The notes beneath the pieces were generated by a model, which was not told the DNA's origin, searched no databases, and was given only the letters and a program-made list of their open reading frames with translations. From Alteraurantiacibacter buctensis (GTDB lineage: Bacteria; Pseudomonadota; Alphaproteobacteria; Sphingomonadales; Sphingomonadaceae): 64,000 bases of DNA. The stretch spans positions 62,001 through 126,000 of the forward strand of contig NZ_WTYV01000008.1 in NCBI RefSeq assembly GCF_009827655.1, read 5' to 3'. Shown one piece after another: positions 1-9,602 of this stretch. How positions within the stretch are numbered: position 1 is the stretch's first letter; every line of letters begins with the position of its first letter. The position numbers and the translations under genes were made by a program.

Positions 1-982
1 ACAGGTGCTCCGCTGCAAAGGCTGCCGCTGCGCCATAGAGGCCGGGCTGGGGATGGGTGATGAGCTTGACGGGCAATTGCGCCATCAGGTTGTGGAACCG
101 GCCCTTGGCGCAGAACCGCTCGGCAAAGCCTGACCGGGGCAGGTGCTCGCGCAGGCGATAGCCAAGGCCGCCGGCAATCACCACGCCCACCGCGCCCTGG
201 GCCAGCGCGGTATCGCCCGCCACCGCACCCAGCGACAGGCAGAACCGGTCCATCGCGGCGGCGGCGAGGCTGTCCGTCCCGTCCTGCGCGGCGGTCCAGA
301 TGGTAATATCGTCCAGCTCGTGAACGGCCTTGCCCTCCAGCGCGGCAAGGGTGTGGTAGATGTCGGAAATGGCCGGGCCGGCGACCACGCGTTCCACGGA
401 CACGCGATTGTGGCTTTTGCGCAGGCGGGCCAGGATCGCGTCCTCCACCTGGTCCAGCGGGGCGAAATCCACGTGGCCGCCCTCGGTCGCCTGCACGTGG
501 GTAAAGCCGTGCCCGTTGCGCCACAGCCAGGCCACGCCGAGGCCGGTGCCCGGGCCGAGCACGCTGATCGTGCCCTCGCGCGGCAGCGGCACGTCCGGCC
601 CGGCCAGGTGCAGGAACTGGTCATCCGGCGCGCGGGCCACGGCATGGGCCACGGCGGCAAAATCGTTGACCAGGGTGAAGCGCTCCACCCCCAGCTTCTC
701 GTTGATCAGCGCCGGGCGGATGATCCACGGGTTGTTGGTGAAGCGGATCACGTCGCCCGTCACCGGCCCGGCAATGGCGATGGCCACCTGGCGGGGCAGC
801 ACCCCGCCCTCGATCTCGCAGAAATGCTCCCACGCGGTCTGGAAGCTGGCGTGCTCGTCGGTGTGCAGGGTCACCGGATCGCCCAGCGCGATGCTGCCGT
901 CAGCCATCACTTCGGCCAGCGCGAAGCGGGCGTGGGTGCCGCCGATATCGACGGTGACGAGCCGGGCGGCGGGCGCGCTCAC
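1..982 (-). CDS. glk: Glucokinase, 3' end cut by window edge
   Basis: Phosphorylates glucose with ATP to glucose 6-phosphate in the cytoplasm, feeding the Entner-Doudoroff enzymes encoded just upstream. The frame stays open from a GTG at 982 to the window edge, giving about 327 codons. The family is usually 320-330 residues, so only the last few residues should be missing. The N-terminal phosphate-binding motif [11 protein letters not shown] lies near residues 13-23. A VNDFAA motif follows around residue 105, and a GLYGAAAAF stretch sits near the visible C-terminus; all are typical of bacterial glucokinases. The GTG overlaps the stop codon of edd as GTGA, which both supports this start and implies translational coupling. 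Zymomonas carries the same zwf-edd-glk order. The function call is firm; only the 3' end is unknown. Confidence 0.93.
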   Translation of the reverse strand, partial: MSAPAARLVTVDIGGTHARFALAEVMADGSIALGDPVTLHTDEHASFQTAWEHFCEIEGGVLPRQVAIAIAGPVTGDVIRFTNNPWIIRPALINEKLGVERFTLVNDFAAVAHAVARAPDDQFLHLAGPDVPLPREGTISVLGPGTGLGVAWLWRNGHGFTHVQATEGGHVDFAPLDQVEDAILARLRKSHNRVSVERVVAGPAISDIYHTLAALEGKAVHELDDITIWTAAQDGTDSLAAAAMDRFCLSLGAVAGDTALAQGAVGVVIAGGLGYRLREHLPRSGFAERFCAKGRFHNLMAQLPVKLITHPQPGLYGAAAAFAAEHL

Positions 983-2796
983 AGGCCGGCCTCGGCCAGC
1001 ATGGCGCTGCCGCCCTTTTCGGCATCGTCGGCAAAGTGGCGGAACATGGCGAACAGCTCGCGCCCGGTGCCGCGCGCGGCGGGCGGGGCCATGGCCGGAT
1101 TGCGGCCGGTGATATCGGCGCTGGTGGAAAGGGTGCCATCGTGTCCGCACAGGCGCACCACATCGCCATCCTGCAGGAAGGCAAGCGGCCCGCCGCCCAG
1201 CGCTTCCGGGCTGACGTGGATGGCGGCGGGCACCTTGCCCGATGCGCCGGACATGCGCCCGTCGGTCACCAGCGCCACCTTGTAGCCGCGATCCTGCAAC
1301 ACGCCCAGGATCGGGGTGAGGGCATGGAGTTCGGGCATCCCGTTGGCGCGCGGTCCCTGGAAGCGGACCACCACCACCACGTCGCGGTCCAGCTCGCCGG
1401 CGGTGAAGGCGTCCTTCACCTCCTGCTGGTCGGCGAACACGCGGCACGGGGCCTCGATCGTCCAGCGCTCCGGCGCCACTGCACTGGTCTTGAAGCAGGC
1501 GCGGCCCAGGTTGCCGGTGACCAGGCGCATCCCGCCATCGGCCATGAAGGGGTTGTCCACGGTGCGCAGCATTTCGGGGTCGCCGTTGGCCCCAACCTCG
1601 CGCCAGGCGACCTTGTCGCCATCCAGCCACGGCTCTCGCGCATAGTCATTGAGGCCCTGCTGGCCGCCCACGGTCAGCACGTCGGCATGGGCCAGGCCCG
1701 CCTTCAGCAGTTCGCCGATCACGAAGCCGATGCCACCGGCGGCGTGGAAATGGTTCACGTCGCCCGAGCCGTTGGGATAGACCCGCGCCAGCAGCGGCAC
1801 GTTGGCGGAAAGCTCGTCCAGGTCGGTCCAGTCGAACACCACGCCGGCAGCGCGCGCCATGGCGGGGATGTGGATCGCGTGGTTGGTCGATCCGCCGGTG
1901 GCCAGCAGGCCCACGGCGGCGTTGATGATGGCCTTCTCGTCCACGCACTTCCACAGCGGGCGATAGTCGTTCCCCTCGCGGGTGATCGCCGCCAGCCGGT
2001 GGATCGCGGCGCGGTCAAGCTCCTGCCGCAAGGGCGTGCCCGGCTGGACGAAGGCCGCGCCGGGCATGTGCAGGCCCATCAGCTCCATCATCATCTGGTT
2101 GGAATTGGCCGTGCCATAGAAGGTGCAGGTGCCGGCCGAGTGATAGCTCTTGCTCTCGCTCTCCAGCAGTTCGGCGCGGCCCACTTTCCCTTCGGCATAG
2201 AGCTGGCGCACGGCCTGCTTTTCCTTGTTGGGAATGCCGCTGGGCATGGGGCCGCTGGGCACGAACATGGCCGGCAGCCAGCCGAACCGAAGCGCGCCGA
2301 TCAGCAGGCCGGGCACGATCTTGTCGCAAATGCCCAGCAGGGCCACGCTGTCATACATCAGGTGGCTGAGGCCCACCGTGGTGCTGAGCGCGATCACATC
2401 GCGGGAAAACAGCGACATTTCCATGCCGTCCGCCCCTTGCGTCACCCCGTCGCACATGGCGGGGGTAGAGCCGCCGACCTGCGCCGTAGCCCCCACTTCG
2501 CGGGCATAGACCTTCAGCCGGGGCGGATAGGCGCCATAGGGCTGGTGGGCGGAAATGCTGTCATTGTAGGCGGAAATGATGCCGATGTTCGGCCCCTTGC
2601 GGGCAGCGATGCTGGCCTTGTCCTCGCCCGCCGCGGCAAAGCCGTGGGCCAGGTTGGAGCAGGGCAGGGCGGCATTGCGGTCGCGGTGCCGGTCAGCCTC
2701 CTCGGCCATCAGCGACAGGTAGGCAGCGCGGCTGTCGCGGCTGCGCTCGATCACCCGGTCGGTCACGCGCTGGATGGCAGGGTGCAGGTTACTCAT
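979..2796 (-). CDS. edd: 6-phosphogluconate dehydratase
   Basis: Dehydrates 6-phosphogluconate to 2-keto-3-deoxy-6-phosphogluconate, the committed step of the Entner-Doudoroff pathway. The 605-residue protein has the normal length for Edd and belongs to the IlvD/Edd family of Fe-S dehydratases. It carries the first family signature around [15 protein letters not shown] and the second around [18 protein letters not shown] near residues 515-535. The gene is sandwiched in an operon: its start lies 8 bp inside the end of zwf, and its stop overlaps the glk start. The aldolase that completes the pathway (eda) is not in this window, at least not upstream of zwf; it could lie beyond position 1. Edd is separated from the related IlvD by its context and its start ([15 protein letters not shown]), typical of Edd. 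Confidence 0.95.
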   Translation of the reverse strand: MSNLHPAIQRVTDRVIERSRDSRAAYLSLMAEEADRHRDRNAALPCSNLAHGFAAAGEDKASIAARKGPNIGIISAYNDSISAHQPYGAYPPRLKVYAREVGATAQVGGSTPAMCDGVTQGADGMEMSLFSRDVIALSTTVGLSHLMYDSVALLGICDKIVPGLLIGALRFGWLPAMFVPSGPMPSGIPNKEKQAVRQLYAEGKVGRAELLESESKSYHSAGTCTFYGTANSNQMMMELMGLHMPGAAFVQPGTPLRQELDRAAIHRLAAITREGNDYRPLWKCVDEKAIINAAVGLLATGGSTNHAIHIPAMARAAGVVFDWTDLDELSANVPLLARVYPNGSGDVNHFHAAGGIGFVIGELLKAGLAHADVLTVGGQQGLNDYAREPWLDGDKVAWREVGANGDPEMLRTVDNPFMADGGMRLVTGNLGRACFKTSAVAPERWTIEAPCRVFADQQEVKDAFTAGELDRDVVVVVRFQGPRANGMPELHALTPILGVLQDRGYKVALVTDGRMSGASGKVPAAIHVSPEALGGGPLAFLQDGDVVRLCGHDGTLSTSADITGRNPAMAPPAARGTGRELFAMFRHFADDAEKGGSAMLAEAGL

Positions 2797-4219
2797 GCCA
2801 GCTTACTCCGTCACGCTCGGCCAGGGCAATGGCGGCACTGGGGCCCCACGAGCCGGCGTTATAGGTCTTGGGCAGCACGCCCTCGCGGGCCCAGGTGGCG
2901 CGGATGCCGTCGATCCACTGCCATTGGGCTTCCACCTCGTCGCGCCGCACGAACAGCGTCTGGTCGCCCTCGATCAGGTCCAGCAGCAGCCGTTCATAGG
3001 CCACGCGCTTGACCTTGCCGGAAAAGGCATCAGGCATGGCGATGTTCAGCGGCACGGGCCGCAGCACCATGCCATCCTGGTCGATGCCGGGCACCTTGGC
3101 CATCAGGGTGAAGCTGATGTTCTCTTCCGGCTGGATGCCGATGACAAGCTGGTTGGGCATCATCCGCGCGCCGGGGAAGATGGAATGCGGCACGGCCTTG
3201 AACTGCACCACGATCTCCGTCACGCGCCTGGTCAGGCGCTTGCCGGTGCGCAGGTAGAACGGCACCCCGCGCCAGCGCCAGTTGTCCACGTGGGCCTTCA
3301 GCGCCACGAAGGTTTCGGTATCGCTGTCGCGGCCCAGTTCCTCGTCATAACCCGGCACGATCTGGCCGGTGCTGGCCCCGCCGCGATACTGGCCGGTAAC
3401 CACTTCGTCCGCGCTGATCGGCCGCAGCGCGCGCAGCACCTTCACCTTTTCGTCGCGCACCGAATTGGCATCGAACTTGCCCGGCGGCTCCATCGCCACC
3501 AGGGCCAGCAACTGGAGCATGTGGTTCTGCACCATGTCGCGCAGGGCACCCGCGCCGTCATAGAAATCCACCCGGCTTTCCAGCCCCACCGTTTCGGCCA
3601 CGGTGATCTGCACGTGGTCGATATACTGGCTGCGCCACAGCGGCTCGAACATCAGGTTGGCAAAGCGCAGGGCCAGCAGGTTCTGCACCGTTTCCTTGCC
3701 CAGGTAATGGTCGATGCGGAAGATCCGGTCTTCGGTGAAGGCGGCGGCCACGGCATCGTTGATCGCGGCCGAGCTGGCCAGATCGGTGCCCAGCGGCTTT
3801 TCCAGGCTGATGCGGGTGCCTTCTTCCGCCAGGCCGGCCCCGGCCAGCCCCTCGATGGTGGCCTTGAACAGTTGCGGCGCGGTGCTGAGGAAGATCGCCA
3901 GCCCCTGCGGATCGCCCACCTTCTTGGCCAGTTTGGCAAAGGCCTTGGGGTCGGTGACATCGAGCTGCTGGTAGTGCAGGCGGTTGAGGAAATCGGCCAT
4001 GCCGCCGCGCCGTTCGGCCGGCAGGAACTTCTCCAGCGCCTCGCGGGCAAAATTGCGGAAGCCCGCGTCGGTCATCTCCGATCGGGCCGTGCCAACGATC
4101 CGCAGGTCCTCGGACACCAGCTTTTCGGCATGGAGGGCGGCCAGGCTGGGCAGCAGCATCCGGCGCGAGAGGTCACCCGTGGCCCCGAACAGCAGCAGGG
4201 TCTTGGCCTTGGTTGTCAT
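2789..4219 (-). CDS. zwf: Glucose-6-phosphate 1-dehydrogenase
   Basis: Oxidises glucose 6-phosphate to 6-phosphogluconolactone with NADP+ or NAD+, the entry to the Entner-Doudoroff and pentose phosphate routes. The 476-residue protein begins with a Rossmann motif, GATGDLSRR, at about residues 12-20. The diagnostic substrate-binding and catalytic motif RIDHYLGKE follows near residues 168-176, and a KPLGTDL segment lies shortly before it. Length is normal. It is the first gene of the zwf-edd-glk operon, overlapping edd by 8 bp. The 164-bp gap upstream contains a LacI-type palindrome, suggesting sugar-responsive control. No 6-phosphogluconolactonase gene is visible next to it. Confidence 0.95.
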   Translation of the reverse strand: MTTKAKTLLLFGATGDLSRRMLLPSLAALHAEKLVSEDLRIVGTARSEMTDAGFRNFAREALEKFLPAERRGGMADFLNRLHYQQLDVTDPKAFAKLAKKVGDPQGLAIFLSTAPQLFKATIEGLAGAGLAEEGTRISLEKPLGTDLASSAAINDAVAAAFTEDRIFRIDHYLGKETVQNLLALRFANLMFEPLWRSQYIDHVQITVAETVGLESRVDFYDGAGALRDMVQNHMLQLLALVAMEPPGKFDANSVRDEKVKVLRALRPISADEVVTGQYRGGASTGQIVPGYDEELGRDSDTETFVALKAHVDNWRWRGVPFYLRTGKRLTRRVTEIVVQFKAVPHSIFPGARMMPNQLVIGIQPEENISFTLMAKVPGIDQDGMVLRPVPLNIAMPDAFSGKVKRVAYERLLLDLIEGDQTLFVRRDEVEAQWQWIDGIRATWAREGVLPKTYNAGSWGPSAAIALAERDGVSWHE

Positions 4220-4312
4220 CGATTAGCCTCGCGCATGGCAGCCTGTTCCCCCTCTTACGCCTTGCTCTTGTTGCACCGCAATAGGGCTCTCCCACAAGAA
4301 TGTCGACCGCTA

Positions 4313-4326
4313 TGGTAGCGCTAACA
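4313..4326. promoter_or_regulatory. LacI-family-type operator upstream of zwf
   Basis: The 14-bp TGGTAGCGCTAACA is a near-perfect dyad around a central TAGCGCTA core. This is the form of operators bound by LacI/GalR-family repressors, and similar motifs are known for sugar regulons in Caulobacter and related alphaproteobacteria. It lies about 95 bp upstream of the zwf start, in the only sizeable gap before the operon. A weak promoter-like pair on the minus strand (TTGGCA at 4346-4341, then 17 bp, then TAGCGC) would put the operator over the -10 element. The palindrome is seen; its regulator is inferred and not encoded here. Confidence 0.55.
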
Positions 4327-4383
4327 CCCACGCATACGAATGCCAAGCGTCGAGTCGTTGTGAACGTTCTCAACAAACCCGTC

Positions 4384-5202
4384 CTAGACGAGAACGGTGA
4401 CCTTGTGCCAGCCGAAATCGCACGGGTCGAAGGCGGACAGGAAGCTGACGTCCGCCGCATCCCGGCCCACGCCGATCTTCACCGTCTGCGCCGGATCGGC
4501 CATGCCTGTCGCATCGACCATGTGCCAGGCCCCGCCGCCGGGGATCGATGGATCGGCCAGGAACACTTCGGCCACGGCGTGAAAATCGGGCGGGTCCACC
4601 CCGGGGGCAAAGCACGAGACGAAGCGTGCCGGGATGGCCGCCGCGCGCGCCATGGTCACCAGCAGGTGGGCATAATCGCGGCACACCCCGCGCCGGTCCA
4701 CCAGCGTATCGATGGCCGTGGTATCGGCGGTGGAGCGCCCGCCTTCATAGGTCAGGTGGCCGGCAATCCAGTCGCGCATGGCCAACACCTTGGCCCCGCC
4801 TGCCAGGTGGCCGAACTCGTCCGCCACCATCGATTGCAGGCGCATCGCCTGGCAATAGCGGGAATCCAGCAGGTAGGGCACCGCCTCGCCCGGCAGGTCG
4901 TGCGGCAGCAGGGCATCCAGTGTGGCCAGGTCTGCCAGCTTGCGCTGCACGGCCACGGTGGCGCGATAGGTCAGGCTGCAATCGCCCGCCACGCGCAGCC
5001 AGATCCGATCGCCGATGGTATCCTGCGCCGCCACGCGGGCGAAGTGTTCCACCGGCGTCAGCCACAGGCCGGTGGAGACAAGCTCCTGCTCCGGGATCGC
5101 CGCCGCTTCGAACTGCAGCAGCACGTCACCTGCCTGGGGCAGGGCAAAGCCCAGCTCCACGGTGATGGACAGGGTGGCGGTGGGTGGCACGGGAGCGGTC
5201 AT
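4384..5202 (-). CDS. Transglutaminase-like family protein
   Basis: A 272-residue protein of the transglutaminase/protease-like superfamily. An N-terminal beta-rich region (residues 1-130) precedes the papain-like core. The catalytic triad is visible in order: Cys in RRGVCRDYAHL (about residue 179), His in DFHAVAEVFL (about 217) and Asp in HMVDATG (about 238). No signal peptide is evident, so it is probably cytoplasmic. Such proteins occur widely in proteobacteria, often near alpha-E proteins, but those partners are not next to this gene. The substrate is unknown; family members may act as peptidases, amidases or cross-linking enzymes. It lies 164 bp upstream of zwf in the same direction, but the intervening operator suggests separate transcription. 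Confidence 0.8.
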   Translation of the reverse strand: MTAPVPPTATLSITVELGFALPQAGDVLLQFEAAAIPEQELVSTGLWLTPVEHFARVAAQDTIGDRIWLRVAGDCSLTYRATVAVQRKLADLATLDALLPHDLPGEAVPYLLDSRYCQAMRLQSMVADEFGHLAGGAKVLAMRDWIAGHLTYEGGRSTADTTAIDTLVDRRGVCRDYAHLLVTMARAAAIPARFVSCFAPGVDPPDFHAVAEVFLADPSIPGGGAWHMVDATGMADPAQTVKIGVGRDAADVSFLSAFDPCDFGWHKVTVLV

Positions 5203-5268
5203 CGGGGCAGGGCTATAATCCGGAAATGAGACGAAGGCGCGAACGCTTTGGGCGCGGCGAGTATCCCG

Positions 5269-5685
5269 CTAATCCCCCGCCACATGCAAGACCACCTGCC
5301 GCCGGTGCGGCTGGGCCCGGTGCTCGGCCAGGTAGATGCCCTGCCATGTGCCCAGCGCCATGCGTCCGCCAACCACGGGCACCTGCACCGATGCGCCGGT
5401 AAGCAGGGCCTTGAGATGCGCGGGCATATCGTCCGCTCCCTCGTCATCGTGTTCGTACAGCGGCCCCTCGGGCGCCACCCGGTCCAGCCACGCCACCACA
5501 TCGCGCCACACGGCGGGGCTGGCGTTCTCGGTAATCAGCAGGCTGGCGCTGGTGTGGCGGCAGAACACGGTGACCAGGCCCGTGGTTATGCCGGTGGAGG
5601 GGAGCCAGCCGGCAACCTCGCCGGTAATCTCGGTCAGCCGGCGGGGCTGGGTGGGGATGATGATCCGGGCGGTATGGTGGGGCAT
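5269..5685 (-). CDS. YjbQ family protein (UPF0047)
   Basis: A 138-residue protein of the YjbQ/UPF0047 family, which is about this length in most bacteria. The three conserved blocks are all present: CRHTSASLLITENA near residue 43, HDDEGADDMPAHLK near residue 79, and LGTWQGIYLAEHR near residue 112. Members form trimers with a metal-like site made by conserved His and Asp residues. Some have weak thiamine-phosphate synthase activity, so databases call them secondary thiamine-phosphate synthase enzymes; the true role is unsettled. It stands alone between the transglutaminase-like gene and rimO. Confidence 0.85.
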   Translation of the reverse strand: MPHHTARIIIPTQPRRLTEITGEVAGWLPSTGITTGLVTVFCRHTSASLLITENASPAVWRDVVAWLDRVAPEGPLYEHDDEGADDMPAHLKALLTGASVQVPVVGGRMALGTWQGIYLAEHRAQPHRRQVVLHVAGD

Positions 5686-5913
5686 GGGGCGCAGCCTAGC
5701 AGGCTGCGCGTGGGCCGGGGCACAAAAACGCTTTCCTACAGCGTCATGGCCACCCTAGCTTCGCGGCGGCCTTCCTCCATGGCGGGCTGCCGGCTCCTTG
5801 ACCCCGCTGAGACCCCTCCCGCCCCCTTTGGTTCGCCAAGGGACGCCTGTCGCATGTATTTCATCAACTAAACCCGCCCGCCGTTCACCGGGTGCGCGGC
5901 CTGGCTGAACGAA

Positions 5914-7296
5914 TCAGGCAAGCGAGCGGGCGCTGATCACTCCGAACAGGTCGTGCTCGTCGGCGTCTTCCACCTCGACTTCGACGAAGTCGCCGGGCTT
6001 CAGGCTGGCGGGCACGTTGCGCAGGAACACCTGGCCGTCGATCTCCGGCGCATCGGCCTGGCTGCGCCCGGTGGCACCCGTGTCGCCGTCCTCGTCGGGC
6101 TCGCCCACCTCGTCGATGATCACCGGCAGCGTGCGGCCGATCTTGGCGGCCAGCTTCTCGGCGCTGATGCGCGCGGTAAGTTCCATGATGCGGGCGAAGC
6201 GCTCCTCCTTCACCTCGTCCGGCACGTGGCCGGGCAGGGCATTGGCCGCCGCGCCCTGCACGGGTTCGAAGCGGAAGGCGCCCACGCGGTCCAGCCGGGC
6301 TTCGGTCAGCCAGTCCAGCAGGTACTGGAAATCGGCCTCGGTCTCGCCCGGGAAGCCGACCACGAAGCTGCTGCGCACGGCGATGTCCGGGCAGATGCTG
6401 CGCCAGTTGGCCAGGCGTTCCAGCACCTTCGCCTCGTTGGCCGGGCGCTTCATGGCGCGCAGAACGCTGGGGCTGGCGTGCTGGAAGGGAATGTCCAGGT
6501 AGGGCGTCAGCAGCCCTTCGGCCATCAGCGGGATCACCTGGTCCACGTGCGGATAGGGATAGACATAGTGCAGGCGCACCCACGGCGTGTGGCCATCCGG
6601 CGTGCGCAACTGGCCCAGTTCGCGGGCAAGGTCGGTCATGTGGGCGCGGACCGGGTGGCCCTTCCACATGCGCTCCTCGTGGCGGATATCCACCCCGTAG
6701 GCGCTGGTGTCCTGGCTGATGACGAGCAGTTCCCGCGTGCCGGCGGCGACCAGCTTCTCGGCCTCACGCAGCACGGCATCGATCCGCCGGCTGGCCAGCT
6801 TGCCGCGCAAGGACGGGATGATGCAGAAGCTGCACGCGTGGTTGCAGCCTTCGCTGATCTTCAGGTAGCTGTAGTGGCGCGGGGTCAGCTTCAGGTCGGT
6901 ATCGGGGATCAGGTCCACGAATGGTCCCTGCGTGGGCGGGGCGGCCTGGTGGACGGCCTCGACCACGGCCTCGTACTGATGGGCGCCGGTGATGGCTAGC
7001 ACTTGCGGGAAGCGGGCGCGGATTGCCTCGGCCTCGTCGCCCATGCAGCCGGTGACGATCACGCGGCCGTTCTCGGCAATCGCCTCGCCGATCGCATCCA
7101 GGCTCTCCTCCTTGGCGGAATCGAGGAAGCCGCAGGTGTTGACCAGCACCACGTCGGCCCCGGCATAATCGGGGGACATGGCATAGCCATCGGCGCGCAG
7201 CGCGGTCATGATGCGTTCGGAATCGACCAGCGCCTTGGGGCAGCCGAGGCTGACCAGGCCAACGCGCTTCTGGTCCGGGATGATGGTGGAGGCCAT
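5914..7296 (-). CDS. rimO: Ribosomal protein S12 methylthiotransferase RimO
   Basis: A radical-SAM methylthiotransferase that adds a methylthio group to a conserved aspartate of ribosomal protein S12. The 460-residue protein has the expected three parts. An N-terminal UPF0004 domain begins with [16 protein letters not shown], whose LGCPK(A/N)xVDSE form distinguishes RimO from MiaB. The radical-SAM core has the cluster motif CNHACSFC near residues 151-158. A C-terminal TRAM-like segment ends in [16 protein letters not shown]. Length is normal. It diverges from the DUF1761 gene with a 72-bp gap, so both probably have promoters there. About 230 bp of unassigned sequence lies downstream, with nothing I can support. 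Confidence 0.94.
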   Translation of the reverse strand: MASTIIPDQKRVGLVSLGCPKALVDSERIMTALRADGYAMSPDYAGADVVLVNTCGFLDSAKEESLDAIGEAIAENGRVIVTGCMGDEAEAIRARFPQVLAITGAHQYEAVVEAVHQAAPPTQGPFVDLIPDTDLKLTPRHYSYLKISEGCNHACSFCIIPSLRGKLASRRIDAVLREAEKLVAAGTRELLVISQDTSAYGVDIRHEERMWKGHPVRAHMTDLARELGQLRTPDGHTPWVRLHYVYPYPHVDQVIPLMAEGLLTPYLDIPFQHASPSVLRAMKRPANEAKVLERLANWRSICPDIAVRSSFVVGFPGETEADFQYLLDWLTEARLDRVGAFRFEPVQGAAANALPGHVPDEVKEERFARIMELTARISAEKLAAKIGRTLPVIIDEVGEPDEDGDTGATGRSQADAPEIDGQVFLRNVPASLKPGDFVEVEVEDADEHDLFGVISARSLA

Positions 7297-7368
7297 GATG
7301 CGCCGCCCCTACACCCGCAGCGCCCCTTGCGCTAGAGTGCGGCGCGAACGGGGCGAGGGAGACGGGCG

Positions 7369-7779
7369 ATGGGCAATGTGAACCTGCTGGCGGTGGTGCT
7401 GGGTAGCCTGGCATTTTTCGGCATCGGCGCGCTGTGGTACGGGCCGCTGTTTGGCAAGGCCTGGAAGGCGCTTGTGGGTTACGACGGCGAGAAGATGCCC
7501 TATCCCACGGCGAAGCTGCCGGTGTGGCTGGTGATGCTGCTGGCCTTCGCGCTGGAAATGCTGGTGGTGCTGATGCTGGGCCACAATATCGCCCGCAGCA
7601 ACCCTGCGCCGCATGTGATCATGATGATGGCGGTGGGCTTCGGGGCGGTGATCATGACCCCGGCAATCGGCATCAACTACCTGTTCCAGATGCGCCCCGG
7701 AAAACTGTTCGCCATCGATGCGGGCTACATGATCGTGGGCATGGCTGCCGTGGGCGGCGTGTTCGTGGCACTTAGCTGA
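7369..7779 (+). CDS. DUF1761 membrane protein
   Basis: A 136-residue integral membrane protein with four hydrophobic segments, starting MGNVNLLAVVLGSLAFFGIGALWYG. The WYGPLFGKAW motif after the first helix is characteristic of DUF1761 proteins, whose function is unknown. It has a reasonable upstream purine run (GAGGGAGACGGGCG) before the ATG. The last 8 bp overlap the end of the convergent potassium-channel gene. Nothing in the neighbourhood suggests a role. Confidence 0.8.
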   Translation: MGNVNLLAVVLGSLAFFGIGALWYGPLFGKAWKALVGYDGEKMPYPTAKLPVWLVMLLAFALEMLVVLMLGHNIARSNPAPHVIMMMAVGFGAVIMTPAIGINYLFQMRPGKLFAIDAGYMIVGMAAVGGVFVALS

Positions 7780-8839
7780 CGCCGCCCTCGGTCGCTTCGG
7801 TGGGCCTGATCTCCACCACGGTATCGCCCGCCTCAAGGGCGCAGGCCTCCGGCTCCCAGAAGCCGATGGCGTGGCCCTGGCGATAGATCCTGAGGCCCAT
7901 GCCGCCGGTGGGCAGCGCCGAAAGCGGGCGGCCGATCTCGTCCGGTGTTACCGGCCGCTCCACCAGTTGCACCCGCCCGGTCACGCTGGCCAGGTCTGCC
8001 AGGTAATCGGCCACGTGCGCCCCTTGCGCGCTGCCGGCCAGCAGCAGGCCGGTAAAGCGCACCGGGTTGATCACGTTGTTGGCCCCCGCCTGGCGGGCCA
8101 GCAGTTCGTTGTCCGCCGCGCGCACGACCACGCTGATCGGCACATCGGGTGCCAGGTGGCGCACGGTCAGCACCATCAGGATCGAGGTGTCGTCGCGCCC
8201 GGCGGAAACAAGCACGCTACGGGCCTGGGTGATGCGGACCGAGATCAGGCTTTCATCGCGCGTGGCATCGGCGCAGATCACGTTGCAGCCCAGCTTCTCG
8301 GCCACCCGCAACCGTTCCTCGTCCGGGTCCATCACCACGATGGAAGCAGGATCGGTGCCGCGCTCGATCAGTTCGGCTACGGCTTCGGAGCCGGAGACGC
8401 CGAAGCCAAGCACCACCAGATGGCCTGACAGCTGCTTCTGGATGCGGGCCATGCGGAACTTCTCCCAGCTTCTCTTGATGATGAAATTGTACGCCGTGCC
8501 CACGAAGATGAACAGCACGGCGAAGCGCACCGGGGTAACGATCACCGCCTCGATCAGGCGGGCGCGGTCGCTGATCGGGGCAATGTCGCCAAAGCCGGTG
8601 GTGGTGATGGAGATCATGGTGAAATAGACCACGTCGAGGAAGCTCACTTCCCCGTCGTGATGGTCTACCAGCCCCGCGCGATCCCAGTAGTGGATCATCA
8701 CCACCAGCATGATCAGGAACAGCGCCAGGCCCAGGCGGATGCCCAGATCGCCCCAAACGGGAACCCTGACGGCGCGCCGCAGCGGAGAGAACCGGCGCGC
8801 CAGGCTCGCGCGGACCTCGTCGCGGCGGTCGAGCGGCAT
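7772..8839 (-). CDS. Two-TM potassium channel with RCK/TrkA domain
   Basis: A 355-residue ion channel protein. A hydrophobic helix at about residues 33-50 and a second at about 108-128 flank a pore loop with the filter sequence TTGFGD, a variant of the potassium selectivity filter TVGYGD. A cytoplasmic TrkA-N/RCK nucleotide-binding domain follows, with the glycine-rich LGFGVSGSEAVAEL motif near residue 145. A TrkA-C-like domain closes the protein. It should form tetramers that gate K+ in response to ligands such as nucleotides or Ca2+. Its ATG overlaps the surE stop by one base, so the two are probably co-transcribed. Phe instead of Tyr in the filter is seen in some prokaryotic channels. Confidence 0.87.
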   Translation of the reverse strand: MPLDRRDEVRASLARRFSPLRRAVRVPVWGDLGIRLGLALFLIMLVVMIHYWDRAGLVDHHDGEVSFLDVVYFTMISITTTGFGDIAPISDRARLIEAVIVTPVRFAVLFIFVGTAYNFIIKRSWEKFRMARIQKQLSGHLVVLGFGVSGSEAVAELIERGTDPASIVVMDPDEERLRVAEKLGCNVICADATRDESLISVRITQARSVLVSAGRDDTSILMVLTVRHLAPDVPISVVVRAADNELLARQAGANNVINPVRFTGLLLAGSAQGAHVADYLADLASVTGRVQLVERPVTPDEIGRPLSALPTGGMGLRIYRQGHAIGFWEPEACALEAGDTVVEIRPTEATEGGVS

Positions 8840-9594
8840 CAGGGGGCGAACCGCGCGGCCAGCGCGTCCATCGCGCTGTAGTGGGTCAGGTCAACGTGCA
8901 GCGGGGTGACCGAGATATAGCCGTCCTCCACCGCTTCCAGGTCGGTGCCATGGTCCAGCGTATGCTCGGCATCCTGCAGGCCGAACCAGAAGTAGGGCCG
9001 CCCGCGCGGGTCCAGGCTTTCGATCAGGCTGCCCCGGTCATAGTCGTGGAACCCCTGCCGCACCACGCGAACGCCTTTGACAGCGTCGGCGGCCACATCG
9101 GGGAAGTTGACGTTGACGAGGGTGCGCCGGGCCATGGCGGTGCCCGCCAGCACGCGCAGCACCCGCTCGCCCCAGCCTGCGGCGGCGGCGTAATCCCGCT
9201 CGCCGTCGCGCATCGTCTGGCTCAGCGCAATGGCCGGGATGCCCGCCAGTGCCCCTTCCATCGCGGCGGAAATGGTGCCGGAATAGGTGATGTCGTCCGC
9301 CAGGTTCTCGCCCGCGTTGATGCCGGAGATGACCAGATCGGGCTTACGGTCGGCAAACAGCTTGCGCAGCGCCAGGTTCACCGCGTCGGTGGGCGTGCCG
9401 GTAACGGCAAAGCGCTGGTGGCCATGCTCGCGCAAGCGCACCGGCATGTGCAGCGTCAGCGAATGGCCTGCGCCCGATTGCTCCTCGGCCGGGGCGCAGA
9501 CCCAGACATCGTCCGACAGGCTGGCCGCCAGTTTCTCCAGCAGGTGCAGGCCGGGGGCGTGGATGCCGTCATCGTTGGTCAGCAGAATGCGCAT
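8839..9594 (-). CDS. surE: 5'/3'-nucleotidase SurE
   Basis: Survival protein SurE, a metal-dependent nucleotidase that dephosphorylates nucleoside monophosphates and short polyphosphates. I chose the ATG at 9594 because the protein then opens with MRILLTNDDGIHAPG, the invariant SurE N-terminus with the metal-binding Asp pair. The frame stays open upstream but shows no homology there. The resulting 251 residues match the family length of about 250. Further conserved blocks are SGINAGENLADDITYSGT near residue 97 and VNFPD near residue 173. It lies directly upstream of the K+ channel gene (one-base overlap). In many proteobacteria surE neighbours serS and pcm; here serS is nearby but separated by the AIM24-like gene. 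Confidence 0.94.
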   Translation of the reverse strand: MRILLTNDDGIHAPGLHLLEKLAASLSDDVWVCAPAEEQSGAGHSLTLHMPVRLREHGHQRFAVTGTPTDAVNLALRKLFADRKPDLVISGINAGENLADDITYSGTISAAMEGALAGIPAIALSQTMRDGERDYAAAAGWGERVLRVLAGTAMARRTLVNVNFPDVAADAVKGVRVVRQGFHDYDRGSLIESLDPRGRPYFWFGLQDAEHTLDHGTDLEAVEDGYISVTPLHVDLTHYSAMDALAARFAP

Positions 9595-9602
9595 CGACCG
9601 GG

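Noticed and set aside
1036-3012. 658-codon open frame on the plus strand over edd
   Set aside because: It is antisense to edd, rich in His, Gly and Arg as expected for a shadow frame in GC-rich DNA, and shows no recognisable domain.
5686-5913. Possible small gene between the YjbQ gene and rimO
   Set aside because: Only tiny frames without a ribosome-binding site; nothing that can be supported.
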